DNA of 64,000 nt from DATLWN01 sp964422615 (GCA_964422615.1 CAYRBJ010000008.1:1-64000), one strand, 5' to 3'. Counted from the stretch's first letter, positions 36,539-46,025 are shown. Numbers and translations are program-made. Notes: generated from the letters alone by a model not told the origin.

Positions 36539-37482
36539 CGCAGGCGCCGCGTATCACCGTCCGCGAGCTGCTGGAAGAGCGCGGAGAGGCGTTGGGGCTG
36601 CGGCTGATCGCCGGTGAGAACGGGCTGGATCGATACATCGACCATCCGCGTATGCAGAAGCCGTCGCTGGCCTTTGCCGGCTATCTCGAGCATCTCAACG
36701 ATTATCGTCTGCAGGTGATCGGACAGACGGAACTGGGCTATCTGGCCACGCGCCCACCGGCCGAGCAGAAGCGCGTCGTCGATGCCGTGTTTGACATGCG
36801 CGTGGCCGGTGTGGTTGTCACCCGAGGCCTGACGCCGCCGGATATCGTGCTGGAAGCGGCCAGGCGCACCGATACGCCGCTGATGATCTGCGATGAGCGG
36901 TCCTCGGTGTTCATGACCAACACCATGCTGTATCTGTCGCGGCGGCTGGCGCCGACCATCTATCAGCATGGCGTGTACATGGACATCTTCGGTCTGGGCG
37001 TGCTGATGATTGGCGCCAGCGGTATCGGCAAGAGCGAGATCGGTCTGGAACTGATCTCGCGCGGTCATCGGCTGATCGCCGACGACATGGTTGAACTGGC
37101 CCGGCAGGGAACGGAGATCATCGTCGGCCGCAGCCCGGAATCGCTGCGCTATCATATGGAGATTCGGGGACTGGGCATCCTGAACATCCGGGAATTGTAT
37201 GGTGCGGCCGCCATCACCGATGCCAAGCGACTGAGCCTGATCGTCGAGATGATTCCGTGGAGCCAGCTGGCGGATGAGGATCGGGTGCTGGGCGAGGAAT
37301 CGACCACCGAGATTCACGGCGTCACCCTGCCCAAGGTGCTGCTGCGCATCCGCCCGGGGCGTTCAATGGCTGTGCTGGTGGAAGTGGCGACGCGCAATCG
37401 CCTGCTCAAGCAACGGGGCATCGACAGCAGCAGGGCATTCATGGAGGCGTTGGAACAGCGGATTCAGCAGGGGCGCGGATGA
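36535..37482 (+). CDS. hprK: HPr kinase/phosphorylase
   Basis: 315 residues. The N-terminal domain is followed by the C-terminal catalytic domain with the P-loop GASGIGKSEIGLEL and the signature EIRGLGILNIRELYG. It phosphorylates HPr at Ser46 and reverses this with phosphate. The target serine is present in the HPr encoded 1.3 kb downstream. In non-Firmicutes it usually tunes the PTS relay rather than CcpA-type repression. Overlaps both neighbours by 4 bp. Confidence 0.95.
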   Translation: MTQAPRITVRELLEERGEALGLRLIAGENGLDRYIDHPRMQKPSLAFAGYLEHLNDYRLQVIGQTELGYLATRPPAEQKRVVDAVFDMRVAGVVVTRGLTPPDIVLEAARRTDTPLMICDERSSVFMTNTMLYLSRRLAPTIYQHGVYMDIFGLGVLMIGASGIGKSEIGLELISRGHRLIADDMVELARQGTEIIVGRSPESLRYHMEIRGLGILNIRELYGAAAITDAKRLSLIVEMIPWSQLADEDRVLGEESTTEIHGVTLPKVLLRIRPGRSMAVLVEVATRNRLLKQRGIDSSRAFMEALEQRIQQGRG

Positions 37483-38354
37483 TCATTCTTGTCAGCGGCC
37501 TTTCCGGTGCGGGCAAGAGTACGGTGCTGCACGCGCTGGAGGATATCGGGGTTTTCTGTACCGATAATCTGCCGTTGTCGCTGTTCGCCGGCTGGATGCA
37601 GGAGATGCGGGGGGCCGGGCGTCTGGCGGCGGCATGCATCGATCTGCGCAGCACGGCCACACCCGAGGCGCTGGCACAGGCGGTGGCGCAGGCTCGCGAC
37701 ATGGATCCCGACTGCCGGCTGGTTTTCCTTGAGGCCTCCGACGAGGCCCTGATCCGCCGCTACTCCCTGCTCAGGCGACGGCATCCGTTCGCCCCCGACA
37801 TGAATCTGCCCCAGGCCATCGCCGCCGAGCGCGATGCCCTGGGACCCCTGCGCTCCGAGGCGGATCTGGTGCTCGACAGCAGCAACATGAATCCCTACGA
37901 ACTGGCCGAACTGGTCGAGACATACTGGCGCGAGCATCGCGGCAGGGGAGAGCGCACGATGGTGTGCTCGCTGATCTCGTTCAGCTATCAGCGCGGGCTG
38001 CCGCAGGACGCCGACATGGTGGTCGATGCGCGCTTCCTGCCGAATCCCCACTATGAGCCGGAACTGGCCCACCTGACCGGCCGTGATGCCGAGGTGCGCT
38101 CCTTTTTTGAGAGACATGGCGACGTATCCGAAACGGAGAACCGGCTGCAGGACTGGCTGCTGTTCATCTGGCCGCGCCTGCAGCGCGAGCGCAAGCAGTA
38201 TTTCACGCTGGCCATCGGATGCAGCGGCGGACGCCACCGTTCCGTATATCTGGTGGAGCAACTCGGCAGCTGGCTACGCCAGCGGGGCGTGGCCGAGCCC
38301 GTGATACGGCACCGGGAACTCGGCACGGTGTTCCGTGCCGGGGAGATGCAATGA
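37479..38354 (+). CDS. rapZ: RapZ-family RNase adapter / nucleotide-binding protein
   Basis: 291 residues. An N-terminal P-loop (LVSGLSGAGKSTVLHALEDIGVFCTDNLP) and a C-terminal domain with FSYQRGLPQDADMVVDARFLPNPHY, then IGCSGGRHRSVYLVEQL. In E. coli it guides RNase E to GlmZ and senses glucosamine 6-phosphate. Its gene is linked to ptsN and hpf in many proteobacteria. Whether the sRNA targets exist here is unknown. Confidence 0.95.
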   Translation: MIILVSGLSGAGKSTVLHALEDIGVFCTDNLPLSLFAGWMQEMRGAGRLAAACIDLRSTATPEALAQAVAQARDMDPDCRLVFLEASDEALIRRYSLLRRRHPFAPDMNLPQAIAAERDALGPLRSEADLVLDSSNMNPYELAELVETYWREHRGRGERTMVCSLISFSYQRGLPQDADMVVDARFLPNPHYEPELAHLTGRDAEVRSFFERHGDVSETENRLQDWLLFIWPRLQRERKQYFTLAIGCSGGRHRSVYLVEQLGSWLRQRGVAEPVIRHRELGTVFRAGEMQ

Positions 38355-38785
38355 TCGGTATCGTGCTGGTCGGACATGAGCATATCGCCAGTGAAATGCT
38401 GGCGGCGCTTGAACATGTGTTGGGGCGGCAATCCCTGATTCGGGCGGTGGATGTCGCCAGTGATGCTCCGCCGGAGACCCTGCGCCAGCGCCTGGCCGAG
38501 GATATCCGCAGTTGCAATGCCGGGTCGGGCGTGCTGGTGCTGGCCGACATGTTCGGCGGTACACCATGCAATGTGGCGTTGGCCATGATGCGTTCCGGCG
38601 ATGTGGAGGTGGTATCCGGCATGAACCTGCCCGCCCTGATCAAGGCGGCGACGCTGCGCCAGCAGTCCATCGCCGTCGCCGATCTGGCCGTTCAGGTGGC
38701 CGAGGCCGGACGTCATTATATTCGTGTGGCCACGTCCCTGATGGAGGACAAGCAGGGATCGATACCACCTGCGGCGGCGGGATAG
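38351..38785 (+). CDS. PTS system mannose-family EIIA component
   Basis: 144 residues starting MIGIVLVGHEHIASEMLAAL. The EIIA(Man) fold has the phosphorylatable His in VGHEHIA (H9 expected) and the conserved VLVLADMFGGTPCNVAL. No EIIB, EIIC or EIID gene is in the window, so this is a regulatory or orphan EIIA at the end of the phosphorelay, as in several proteobacteria. The start overlaps the rapZ stop by 4 bp. Confidence 0.92.
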   Translation: MIGIVLVGHEHIASEMLAALEHVLGRQSLIRAVDVASDAPPETLRQRLAEDIRSCNAGSGVLVLADMFGGTPCNVALAMMRSGDVEVVSGMNLPALIKAATLRQQSIAVADLAVQVAEAGRHYIRVATSLMEDKQGSIPPAAAG

Positions 38786-38786
38786 C

Positions 38787-39056
38787 ATGGCCGAGCGCAC
38801 CCTGTTTATCCGCAACAAACTGGGCCTGCATGCCCGGGCATCGGCCCGCTTCGTGTCGACGGCCAGCCGTTTCGGCTGTGAAATCAAGCTCAGCCGGGGG
38901 AGTGTCGAGGTCAACGGCAAAAGCATCATGGGCATCATGATGCTGGCCGCGGCCAAGGGTACCGAATTGATGGTGAGTGCCGAGGGAGAGGATGCCGAGA
39001 AGGCCTTGGATGCCCTGGAGGATCTTGTGAACGGGCGCTTCGGGGAGGCTGAATGA
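38787..39056 (+). CDS. ptsH: Phosphocarrier protein HPr
   Basis: 89 residues. The PEP-dependent site H15 is in NKLGLHARAS and the HprK-dependent site S46 is in NGKSIMGIMML, both intact. Passes phosphate from enzyme I to the EIIA proteins encoded in the same operon. It begins one base after the EIIA stop and overlaps ptsI by 4 bp. Confidence 0.96.
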   Translation: MAERTLFIRNKLGLHARASARFVSTASRFGCEIKLSRGSVEVNGKSIMGIMMLAAAKGTELMVSAEGEDAEKALDALEDLVNGRFGEAE

Positions 39057-40723
39057 CCAGCATCCCCATTCGCGCATCGGTGCGCGGCCGCGGCATCGAC
39101 AGTAGTGCCGGCGTGGTGATCGGGCGTGTGCAGAAGCTGCTCGAGGGGCGAAAACCGATTCCGGAATACCATCTGACCGAGGACCAGATCGACATTGAGA
39201 TCCGCCGCCTCGAGTTGGCCATCGAGCAGGCCCTGCAGGATTTGGGGGGTGAGCGGGATCAGCTGGCCAGGATGGGCGCCCAGGACCCGCTGCTGATCCT
39301 GGAGGCGCACCGCATGCTGCTGATGGATCCGGAACTGGTCGGCAAGGCCAAGAAGATGATCCGCGAGGAAGGCATCAATGCCGAGTGGGCGATGCGCCGG
39401 CGCATGGATGCCGTGCTGTCGGTCTTCGATACCATCGAGGACGAATACCTGCGCGGCAAGAAGGTGGATGTCGAACAGGCCGTTAATCGGGTGATGCGGC
39501 ATCTGATGGACATTTCGCTGACTGTGTCCGACGGGGTGGACGGGCTGCCGCAGATCCTGGTCGGGGTCGACTTCTCCCCTCCGGATGTAGTGGATTTGTG
39601 GAATGCCGGCGTGGCCGGTCTGGTGGCTGAACAGGGCGGTGTCAACGCCCACAACATCATCGTGGCCCGCGGCATCGGCCTGCCGGCGATCGTTGGTGCA
39701 TCGGATATCCTGGAGCAGGCAGAGGATGACGATCTGCTGATCCTCGACGGTGAGCAGGGGATATGGATCCTGAATCCCACCGAGGAGGAGCAGCAGAAAT
39801 ACCGGCGTTTCGCCCATGCCATTTCTCTGATCCATGCCGGCCTGCATGCCTTTGCCGACAAGCCGTCGCTCAGTGTCGACGGCCATCCGATGCGGCTGAT
39901 GGCCAACATCGAATTTGCCGATGAGGCGAAGCGGGCCAGCGAGATCGGTGCCGAAGGCATCGGCCTGTTCCGCACCGAGCTGATGTTCATGAACGCCAGC
40001 CAGTTACCGGATGAGCAGATGCAGTTTGCCGAGTACGCACGGGTGGTGCAGCTGATGGGTGGGCGCCAGGTGACCTTCCGCCTGTTGGATGTGGGCGGTG
40101 ACAAGCCAGGGCTGTACCGGAACCTTTCCGGGTTCCGTTACGATGGCCAGAATCCGGCCATGGGCATGCGCGGCGTGCGTCTGCTGTTGCACTGGCCGGC
40201 GCTGCTGGAAACCCAGCTGCGGGCCATACTGCGCGCCGCCGAATACGGCCCTGTGCAGATTATGGTTCCGATGGTGTCCACGGTCGAGGAGATCGAGCAG
40301 GTTCGCGACATCCTGGAGCAATGCCGGCGGCAGGTGGCGCCGGGCGGCGATGTGCGCCTGGGGGCGATGATCGAGGTGCCGTCGGCGGTGATGATTGCCG
40401 ATCAGCTGGCCGATGTCGTCGACTTCTTCTCGATCGGTACCAATGACCTGATTCAGTATACCCTGGCGGTGGACCGCAGCGACGAGCAGGTGGGGCATTT
40501 GTACAGCGCGGGCCATCCCGCCATCCGCAAGCTGCTGGGGCTGACGGCACTGGCGGCTCGCCAGGCCGGCATCCCGGTTTCCGTCTGTGGCGAGCTGGCG
40601 GCCGATTCGCAATGGACCGAGAGTTTCCTGAACATGGGCATGGATGCCCTGTCGATGAGCCTGAACCAGATCCTGCCGATCCGTAAACACCTGAGCCGCC
40701 TGTATTACCGGCCGGATACCTGA
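39053..40723 (+). CDS. ptsI: PTS enzyme I (phosphoenolpyruvate-protein phosphotransferase)
   Basis: 556 residues. The N-terminal HPr-binding and phosphohistidine domains carry H200 in GGVNAHNIIVARGIGLPAIVG; the usual TSH before the active His is NAH here. The C-terminal PEP-binding barrel has GIGLFRTELMFM, DVGGDKP, IGTNDLIQYTLAVDRSDE and the catalytic Cys in VCGELAAD. End of an eight-gene overlapping operon that starts at rpoN. PEP supply links to ppsA. Confidence 0.95.
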   Translation: MTSIPIRASVRGRGIDSSAGVVIGRVQKLLEGRKPIPEYHLTEDQIDIEIRRLELAIEQALQDLGGERDQLARMGAQDPLLILEAHRMLLMDPELVGKAKKMIREEGINAEWAMRRRMDAVLSVFDTIEDEYLRGKKVDVEQAVNRVMRHLMDISLTVSDGVDGLPQILVGVDFSPPDVVDLWNAGVAGLVAEQGGVNAHNIIVARGIGLPAIVGASDILEQAEDDDLLILDGEQGIWILNPTEEEQQKYRRFAHAISLIHAGLHAFADKPSLSVDGHPMRLMANIEFADEAKRASEIGAEGIGLFRTELMFMNASQLPDEQMQFAEYARVVQLMGGRQVTFRLLDVGGDKPGLYRNLSGFRYDGQNPAMGMRGVRLLLHWPALLETQLRAILRAAEYGPVQIMVPMVSTVEEIEQVRDILEQCRRQVAPGGDVRLGAMIEVPSAVMIADQLADVVDFFSIGTNDLIQYTLAVDRSDEQVGHLYSAGHPAIRKLLGLTALAARQAGIPVSVCGELAADSQWTESFLNMGMDALSMSLNQILPIRKHLSRLYYRPDT

Positions 40724-40806
40724 ACCGGAAGCGCCGCGGGGCTTGGAAGCGCAGGCCTGGCGGTTTACCCTTGCCGCGGACCAGGTTGACGAACGGGGGT
40801 GCATGC

Positions 40807-41781
40807 ATGCGTCACGATTGGACGATCGATGAGATAGAAGCGTTGTTCGCGCTGCCGTTCAATGATCTGCTGTTCCGCGCCCAGCAGGCGCACCGGGCGC
40901 ATTTCGATGCCAACGCCATCCAGCTTTCCACCCTGCTGTCGATCAAGACCGGAGGTTGTCCGGAGGATTGCAAGTATTGCCCGCAGAGCGTGCATTACAG
41001 CACCGGTGTGGAGTCCGAATTGCTGATGAAGAAGGATGAGGTGCTTCGCGCGGCCCGGGCGGCGAAGGAGAACGGCGCCAGCCGTTTCTGCATGGGCGCG
41101 GCCTGGCGCGAACCGAAGGGGCGCGCCTTCGACATGGTGCTGGAGATGGTGCGCGAGGTGAAGGCCATGGGCATGGAGGCCTGTGCCACCCTGGGCATGC
41201 TGACGGCCGAGCAGGCGGACCGGCTGAAACAAGCGGGGCTGGACTATTACAACCATAACCTCGATGCCGATCCTGAGTTCTACGAGCAGATCATCTCGAC
41301 CCGTACCTACGAGGACAGGCTGGATACCCTGCGCCATGTGCGCACCGCCGGGCTCAGCGTCTGCTGCGGCGGCATCGTCGGCATGGGCGAGTCGCGCCGG
41401 CACCGGGCGGGTCTGATCGCGCAGTTGGCACGCATGAATCCGCCGCCGGAGTCGGTGCCGATCAATATGCTGGTCAGGGTGGAGGGGACGCCGTTGTCCG
41501 ATGAGGAGGAACTCGATGCGTTCGAGTTCATCCGCACCCTTGCCGTGGCGCGCGTGACCATGCCGGCATCCTATGTGCGCCTGTCGGCCGGCCGGCAGGC
41601 GATGAGCGACGAGATGCAGGCGCTGTGTTTCCTGGCCGGCGCCAATTCGATCTTCTACGGCGACAAGCTGCTGACGACCGGCAATGCCGAGGCCGAACGC
41701 GATCACGCCCTGTTTGCGAGATTGGGGCTTCGTCCGGAACAGGCGCCAACGCCTTCCCCCCGGCGCCTGGCCAGTGCCTGA
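40807..41781 (+). CDS. bioB: Biotin synthase
   Basis: Radical-SAM sulfur insertion into dethiobiotin. 324 residues with CPEDCKYCPQS binding the SAM cluster, plus YNHNLDADPEFY and the conserved RLSAGR arginine for the [2Fe-2S] cluster. I start at ATG 40807 (GGGGGTGC upstream); an in-frame ATG 36 bases earlier adds an unlikely leader. It lies 17 kb from the bioF-H-C-D cluster. Confidence 0.95.
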   Translation: MRHDWTIDEIEALFALPFNDLLFRAQQAHRAHFDANAIQLSTLLSIKTGGCPEDCKYCPQSVHYSTGVESELLMKKDEVLRAARAAKENGASRFCMGAAWREPKGRAFDMVLEMVREVKAMGMEACATLGMLTAEQADRLKQAGLDYYNHNLDADPEFYEQIISTRTYEDRLDTLRHVRTAGLSVCCGGIVGMGESRRHRAGLIAQLARMNPPPESVPINMLVRVEGTPLSDEEELDAFEFIRTLAVARVTMPASYVRLSAGRQAMSDEMQALCFLAGANSIFYGDKLLTTGNAEAERDHALFARLGLRPEQAPTPSPRRLASA

Positions 41782-41880
41782 ACGAGTGCAATCCGGCGGC
41801 TGATCTTCACGACAGGCAGGGCCGGCGACTATAGTGGGCACAGTGGCCGAGTGGGTACGGCCCTATAGAGCGAGGACGAT

Positions 41881-42780
41881 ATGTTTCATGGTGTCATGAC
41901 AGCCTTGGTAACGCCGTTCGATGAGAACGGCGCCATTGACGAGGAGGCGCTGCGCGCGCATATCGACCGCCAGATTGAGGCGGGGGTGGATGCGCTTGTG
42001 CCGGCCGGCACCACGGGCGAGGCGGCCACGCTGAACATGGACGAACACAAGCGGGTGATCCGCCTGACGGTGGAGCAGGCGGCCGGGCGCGTGCCCGTCA
42101 TCGCCGGCACCGGCAGCAACAACACCGAGGAATCGATCGAGCTGACGCGGGCCGCCAGCGAGCTCGGCGCCGATGCGGCGCTGTTGATCTCGCCGTATTA
42201 CGTCAAGCCGTCCCAGGAAGGCATCTACCAGCATTACCGGGCGGTGGCCGAGGCGGTGCATCTGCCGCAGATCCTCTACAATGTGCCGGGACGCACGCGG
42301 TCGAACATGCTGCCGGAAACGGTGGGGCGCCTATCCCGCATTGCCAATATCGTCGGTCTGAAGGATGCCACGGCCGACATGGCCCAGTTGACGCGCACGA
42401 TGCTGGCCTCGGAGGGCCGCATCGAATTCTATTCCGGTGATGACGCCACCGTCCTGCCGTTGATGGCCCTGGGTGGGGTGGGCGTGATCTCGGTGGTATC
42501 GAACGTCGTGCCCGCGACGATGAAGCGGCTGGTCGAGGCGATGTGCGAGGGCAAGCTGGATGCGGCGAACGCTCTGCACCGGCAATTGCTGCCCCTGACC
42601 GATGCCATGTTCGTCGAGAGCAACCCGGTGCCGGTCAAGGGAGCCTGCGCCATGCTCGGCTGGATGCGTGGCACGCTGCGCCTGCCGCTGGTGCCGATGA
42701 GCGAGGCCAGTTGCCAGGTGGTGCGTCAGGCCATGCAGGCATTCGGGGCGGAACCGCTTGACCTCCAACCTGGGGACTGA
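41881..42780 (+). CDS. dapA: 4-Hydroxy-tetrahydrodipicolinate synthase
   Basis: First committed step of the lysine/diaminopimelate pathway. 299 residues with the TIM-barrel features LVTPFDENGAIDEEAL, AGTTGEAATL, LISPYYVKPSQEG and the Schiff-base Lys in IVGLKDAT. The 3' end overlaps the start of the histidine kinase gene by 23 bp, an unusual pairing probably due to compact packing rather than function. Confidence 0.95.
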   Translation: MFHGVMTALVTPFDENGAIDEEALRAHIDRQIEAGVDALVPAGTTGEAATLNMDEHKRVIRLTVEQAAGRVPVIAGTGSNNTEESIELTRAASELGADAALLISPYYVKPSQEGIYQHYRAVAEAVHLPQILYNVPGRTRSNMLPETVGRLSRIANIVGLKDATADMAQLTRTMLASEGRIEFYSGDDATVLPLMALGGVGVISVVSNVVPATMKRLVEAMCEGKLDAANALHRQLLPLTDAMFVESNPVPVKGACAMLGWMRGTLRLPLVPMSEASCQVVRQAMQAFGAEPLDLQPGD

Positions 42781-44143
42781 GGTCTCGGCCGTTGCCCGCC
42801 GCCTGAAGGGGTTGATCCGGCGGCTGATCCATTCCTTTGCATACTTTGTGGCCAGCGGGGTGGCGCTGGCGGCCTTTTTCATCGTGCTGATGCTGGCCGA
42901 GGCGGTGGTGTATACGCTGACCGGCCAGTCGGTGTCCGTCTGGGCTCTGGTGCTGGCAGCCCTGGCGGCGGCGCTGTTCTTTTCGCCACTGGTGCACGGC
43001 ATGCAGCGCTGGATCGATCGCATGCTGTTTCCGCGCCATCTGGACACCCTGGCGGCGATCCGTCAGCTCGGTGCCGGCGATCTGGCCGATGTGCCCCTGC
43101 AGAATGTCGAGCGGGCGGTGCTCGAGCGCATCTGTCAGGTCAGCCACCGCCTGTTCGCGGCGCTCGACGAGCGCGAGCTCGCCGGCGGTCGCCTGCATCT
43201 GTACCCGAAGGGGGCACCGACCATCCCTGATTCGGTCGGGTCGGGTCTGGGGGACTACGATATCCGCCTGCCTCTGCCGCGCCGTACCGGTCGTGCCTAC
43301 CTCTATCTCGGTCCGCGCGCCGATGGTTGGCCGACCGATGCGCAGGAACTGGAGAGCCTGAAGAGCCTGGCCCGGTTTGCAGCCACAAGCCTGGAGCACG
43401 CGCGCCTGACCCATCAGCAGGCCGAGGCGGCGCGCCTGGACTCGCTGACGCGCGTGGCCCGGCAGCTGCATTCCCACGATCTGAAGAACCGCCTGCACGA
43501 TCTGGCGTTTCTGGCGCACAACATCGAATCGGGTCGTCTGGACAAGGAAGACATCAGCCAGCTGATCGGCGCCATCCGCAAGGTTGTGGGCCGCATGCAG
43601 ACGTTGATGCAGCGCCTGTCCGATCCGCGCGAGAAGATCGCGCCGGTGCTTTCGGCGGTCGATATGCACGAATGGATCAACAGAATCGTGCAGGAGCGCT
43701 TGTGGCCCGAGGGTATTTCGGTCAGCGTGGATCTGCCGCCGATGCCGATGATCCAGGGGGATGAGGGCCTGTTGCAAAGCGTGTTCGAGAACATCTTCGA
43801 CAATGCCACCCAGGCCATGCAGGGCCGCGGACAGCTGCTGATTTCCGGACGGATTCTGCATCCGCCGCAATCAGCAGAGGACGCCATCGAGATCCGTATC
43901 CACGATAACGGTCCGGGCATGACCGATACCTTCATCAGCAACCAGTTGTTCCGACTGTTCTCCACCACCCGCCCGAACGGACTCGGCATCGGCCTGTATC
44001 TGAGCCGGCGCATCGTGGATGCCCACGGGGGAGAGATTGGGGCCGAAAGCGGGGGAGAGGGGAAAGGTTCCACCTTCTTCATCCGCCTGCCGATGTGGCA
44101 GGTTGGGACGACCAAGCCTCCCCCGGCACTACAGGAGACATGA
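42758..44143 (+). CDS. Membrane-bound sensor histidine kinase, PrsK-like
   Basis: 461 residues. Two transmembrane helices (about 30-52 and 58-78) are followed by a GAF-like region (about 110-215). The dimerisation/phosphoacceptor box is H240-DLKN, the form seen in PEP-CTERM-associated PrsK kinases. The ATPase domain has N (FDNATQAM), G1 (HDNGPGM) and G2 (GLGIGLYLSRRIV). TTG start at 42758 with GGCGGA upstream, inside dapA. Overlap with the next gene shows it pairs with the NtrC-type regulator. The stimulus is unknown. Confidence 0.82.
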   Translation: MTSNLGTEVSAVARRLKGLIRRLIHSFAYFVASGVALAAFFIVLMLAEAVVYTLTGQSVSVWALVLAALAAALFFSPLVHGMQRWIDRMLFPRHLDTLAAIRQLGAGDLADVPLQNVERAVLERICQVSHRLFAALDERELAGGRLHLYPKGAPTIPDSVGSGLGDYDIRLPLPRRTGRAYLYLGPRADGWPTDAQELESLKSLARFAATSLEHARLTHQQAEAARLDSLTRVARQLHSHDLKNRLHDLAFLAHNIESGRLDKEDISQLIGAIRKVVGRMQTLMQRLSDPREKIAPVLSAVDMHEWINRIVQERLWPEGISVSVDLPPMPMIQGDEGLLQSVFENIFDNATQAMQGRGQLLISGRILHPPQSAEDAIEIRIHDNGPGMTDTFISNQLFRLFSTTRPNGLGIGLYLSRRIVDAHGGEIGAESGGEGKGSTFFIRLPMWQVGTTKPPPALQET

Positions 44144-44148
44144 TCGCC

Positions 44149-45558
44149 ATGCAACGCACCGTCCTGGTGGTGGACGACAACGACATCAACCGGCTCAACC
44201 TGAAGCTGTTGCTCAAGGACAGCTATCAGGTAATCGAGGCGGGTGATCTCGATGCGGCCGAGGATATGCTGAGCCAGCACCGTGTCGATCTGCTGGTGCT
44301 TGATCTGGCCCTGCCGCCGGAACCGGACAACCCGGAGATCGGCATGCGCTATCTGGAGGAGATTCGGGAAGAGAACCCGGATTTGCCGGTGGTGGTGATC
44401 ACCGGCCACGACGAACACCGCCTGGCCATGCGTGCGCGCAAGTCCGGCGCCATCGACTTCTTCGGCAAGCCCTTCGATCCGGACGAGGTGCGCGACACCA
44501 TCGACCGGGCCATGGAGGCCCGTTGGCAGCAGCTGCGCGAGCAGGAACTGCAGCGCCTGCTCGACGCGCGCATGGGTACCGAGATCCTCGGCGATTCGGC
44601 CGCCATGCAGAATTTGCGCGGCCTGATTGCCCGTGTGGCCCCGACTCCGTCGACGGTGCTGATCCAGGGACCGACCGGCAGCGGCAAGGAGCTGGTGGCG
44701 CGCAGCCTGCATGCACAAAGCGCCCGCCAGCAGCGTCCGTTCATCGCCATCAATTGTGCGGCGATGGTGGCCGAGCATCTGGAATCCGAGCTGTTCGGCC
44801 ACGAGAAGGGGGCGTTCGCCGGCGCGGCGAAGCGCAAGCTCGGCTGGTTCGAACGCGCCGCCGGCGGCACGCTGTTCCTGGACGAGGTGGCCGGGCTGCC
44901 GCTGTCGGTACAGGCCAAGTTGTTGCGTGCCCTGGAGCACGGCGAGTTCTCACGCCTGGGCGGCGAGTCGATCCTGCGCTCGGACGTGCGGCTGATCTGC
45001 TCCACCAAGGAGAATATCGAGCAACTGGTCGAGGATGGTTCGTTCCGCGAGGACCTGTACTACCGGATCCATGTGGTCGTCGTCGATGTGCCGCCGCTGT
45101 GCGAGCATGCCGAGGACATCCCGGTGCTGGCTCAGCACATCCTCGAACAGAAGGCCATGGTGTGCGGCAAACCGATGCAGGGGTTCGCCGACAATGTGCT
45201 CGAAGCCATGCAGCGCTATGCCTGGCCCGGCAACGTGCGCGAACTGGAAAACGTCATCGAGCGGGCGGTGGTGCTGGCCGCCGGTCCCATGATCGAGCAC
45301 CTGCCGTCGCTGGTCAGCCCCCAGTCCCACGTGGCCGATGGCGATCTGCTCGACCAGTGGTTCGAATTGCTGCCCGATACCGGCCTCGATGCCGAGAAGA
45401 CCGTGGCGGATTTCGAAAGGCACCTGCTGCTGGAGGCGCTGGAACGCAATCAGGGGGTCAAGGCCAGGGCCGGGCGCTGGCTGGGCTTCGGGGAACGCGC
45501 CAAGGACAAGATGCGCTATCTGTGCGAGAAGTACGGCATCCAGATGGAGGATATGTGA
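44149..45558 (+). CDS. NtrC-family response regulator, PrsR-like, with altered GAFTGA loop
   Basis: 469 residues. The receiver has D52 in LVLDLALPPEPD and K107; the AAA+ domain has Walker A GPTGSGKE (174-181) and Walker B GGTLFLDEV. The sigma-54 contact loop reads GAFAGA (221-226) instead of GAFTGA. The C-terminal DNA-binding part (VKARAGRWLGFGERAKDKMRYL) is a weak Fis-type HTH. The long proline-bearing insert after D52 is typical of PrsR. ATG at 44149 has AGGAG 11 bp upstream; ATG at 44140 is too close. Confidence 0.85.
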   Translation: MQRTVLVVDDNDINRLNLKLLLKDSYQVIEAGDLDAAEDMLSQHRVDLLVLDLALPPEPDNPEIGMRYLEEIREENPDLPVVVITGHDEHRLAMRARKSGAIDFFGKPFDPDEVRDTIDRAMEARWQQLREQELQRLLDARMGTEILGDSAAMQNLRGLIARVAPTPSTVLIQGPTGSGKELVARSLHAQSARQQRPFIAINCAAMVAEHLESELFGHEKGAFAGAAKRKLGWFERAAGGTLFLDEVAGLPLSVQAKLLRALEHGEFSRLGGESILRSDVRLICSTKENIEQLVEDGSFREDLYYRIHVVVVDVPPLCEHAEDIPVLAQHILEQKAMVCGKPMQGFADNVLEAMQRYAWPGNVRELENVIERAVVLAAGPMIEHLPSLVSPQSHVADGDLLDQWFELLPDTGLDAEKTVADFERHLLLEALERNQGVKARAGRWLGFGERAKDKMRYLCEKYGIQMEDM

Positions 45559-45959
45559 TGCGTTGTCTGCTGGCGGCAGCGGTGCTGGCCGTGGCCATGC
45601 CATGGCATGCGTATGCGGCGGGCAATCAGGGAGGGATTCACCAGTATCTGTATAACCGCGATCTCGTGGTGCCACCATTCCAGAGCCTGCGCGAGCTCTT
45701 CGATCTTCCCAACCAGCCGGGAAGTTATGAGGTGACACTGGTGTCCGATGCCATGGGCCCGCTGACATTCAAGGTCATGCGGGTACTCGGCGAGAAGGAA
45801 ACCATCCTGAAACAGTATCGCAGTTACAGCTTCCACAATCACGAGTTCCACCTGACGTTCGACAACACCGATGGCCAGTCGGACCTGATGGTGGGCATCG
45901 CCAATTCCAATCCGGCATCCAGCGCCAGGGTGACGGTGATCGTCATCCAGCTTCCGTGA
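45558..45959 (+). CDS. Secreted 133-residue protein of unknown function
   Basis: Starts at ATG overlapping the regulator stop (TGATG), so translationally coupled to the two-component pair. A signal peptide of about 20 residues (MRCLLAAAVLAVAMPWHAYA) precedes a mature domain rich in predicted strands, e.g. GSYEVTLVSDAMGPLTFKVM, YSFHNHEFHLTFDN and SSARVTVIVIQLP. No cysteines in the mature part and no known motif. It could be a periplasmic input or output component of the signalling pair. I do not recognise the family. Confidence 0.65.
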   Translation: MRCLLAAAVLAVAMPWHAYAAGNQGGIHQYLYNRDLVVPPFQSLRELFDLPNQPGSYEVTLVSDAMGPLTFKVMRVLGEKETILKQYRSYSFHNHEFHLTFDNTDGQSDLMVGIANSNPASSARVTVIVIQLP

Positions 45960-46025
45960 ACGCCTTGAATCCGCAGGTCGCGACCCCTATATAACAACGG
46001 ACACGCCCCCCAAGGAGTCCGATCG

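Noticed and set aside
38051..39886. 611-codon frame antisense to rapZ through ptsI
   Set aside because: Spans five well-supported genes on the other strand; a shadow.
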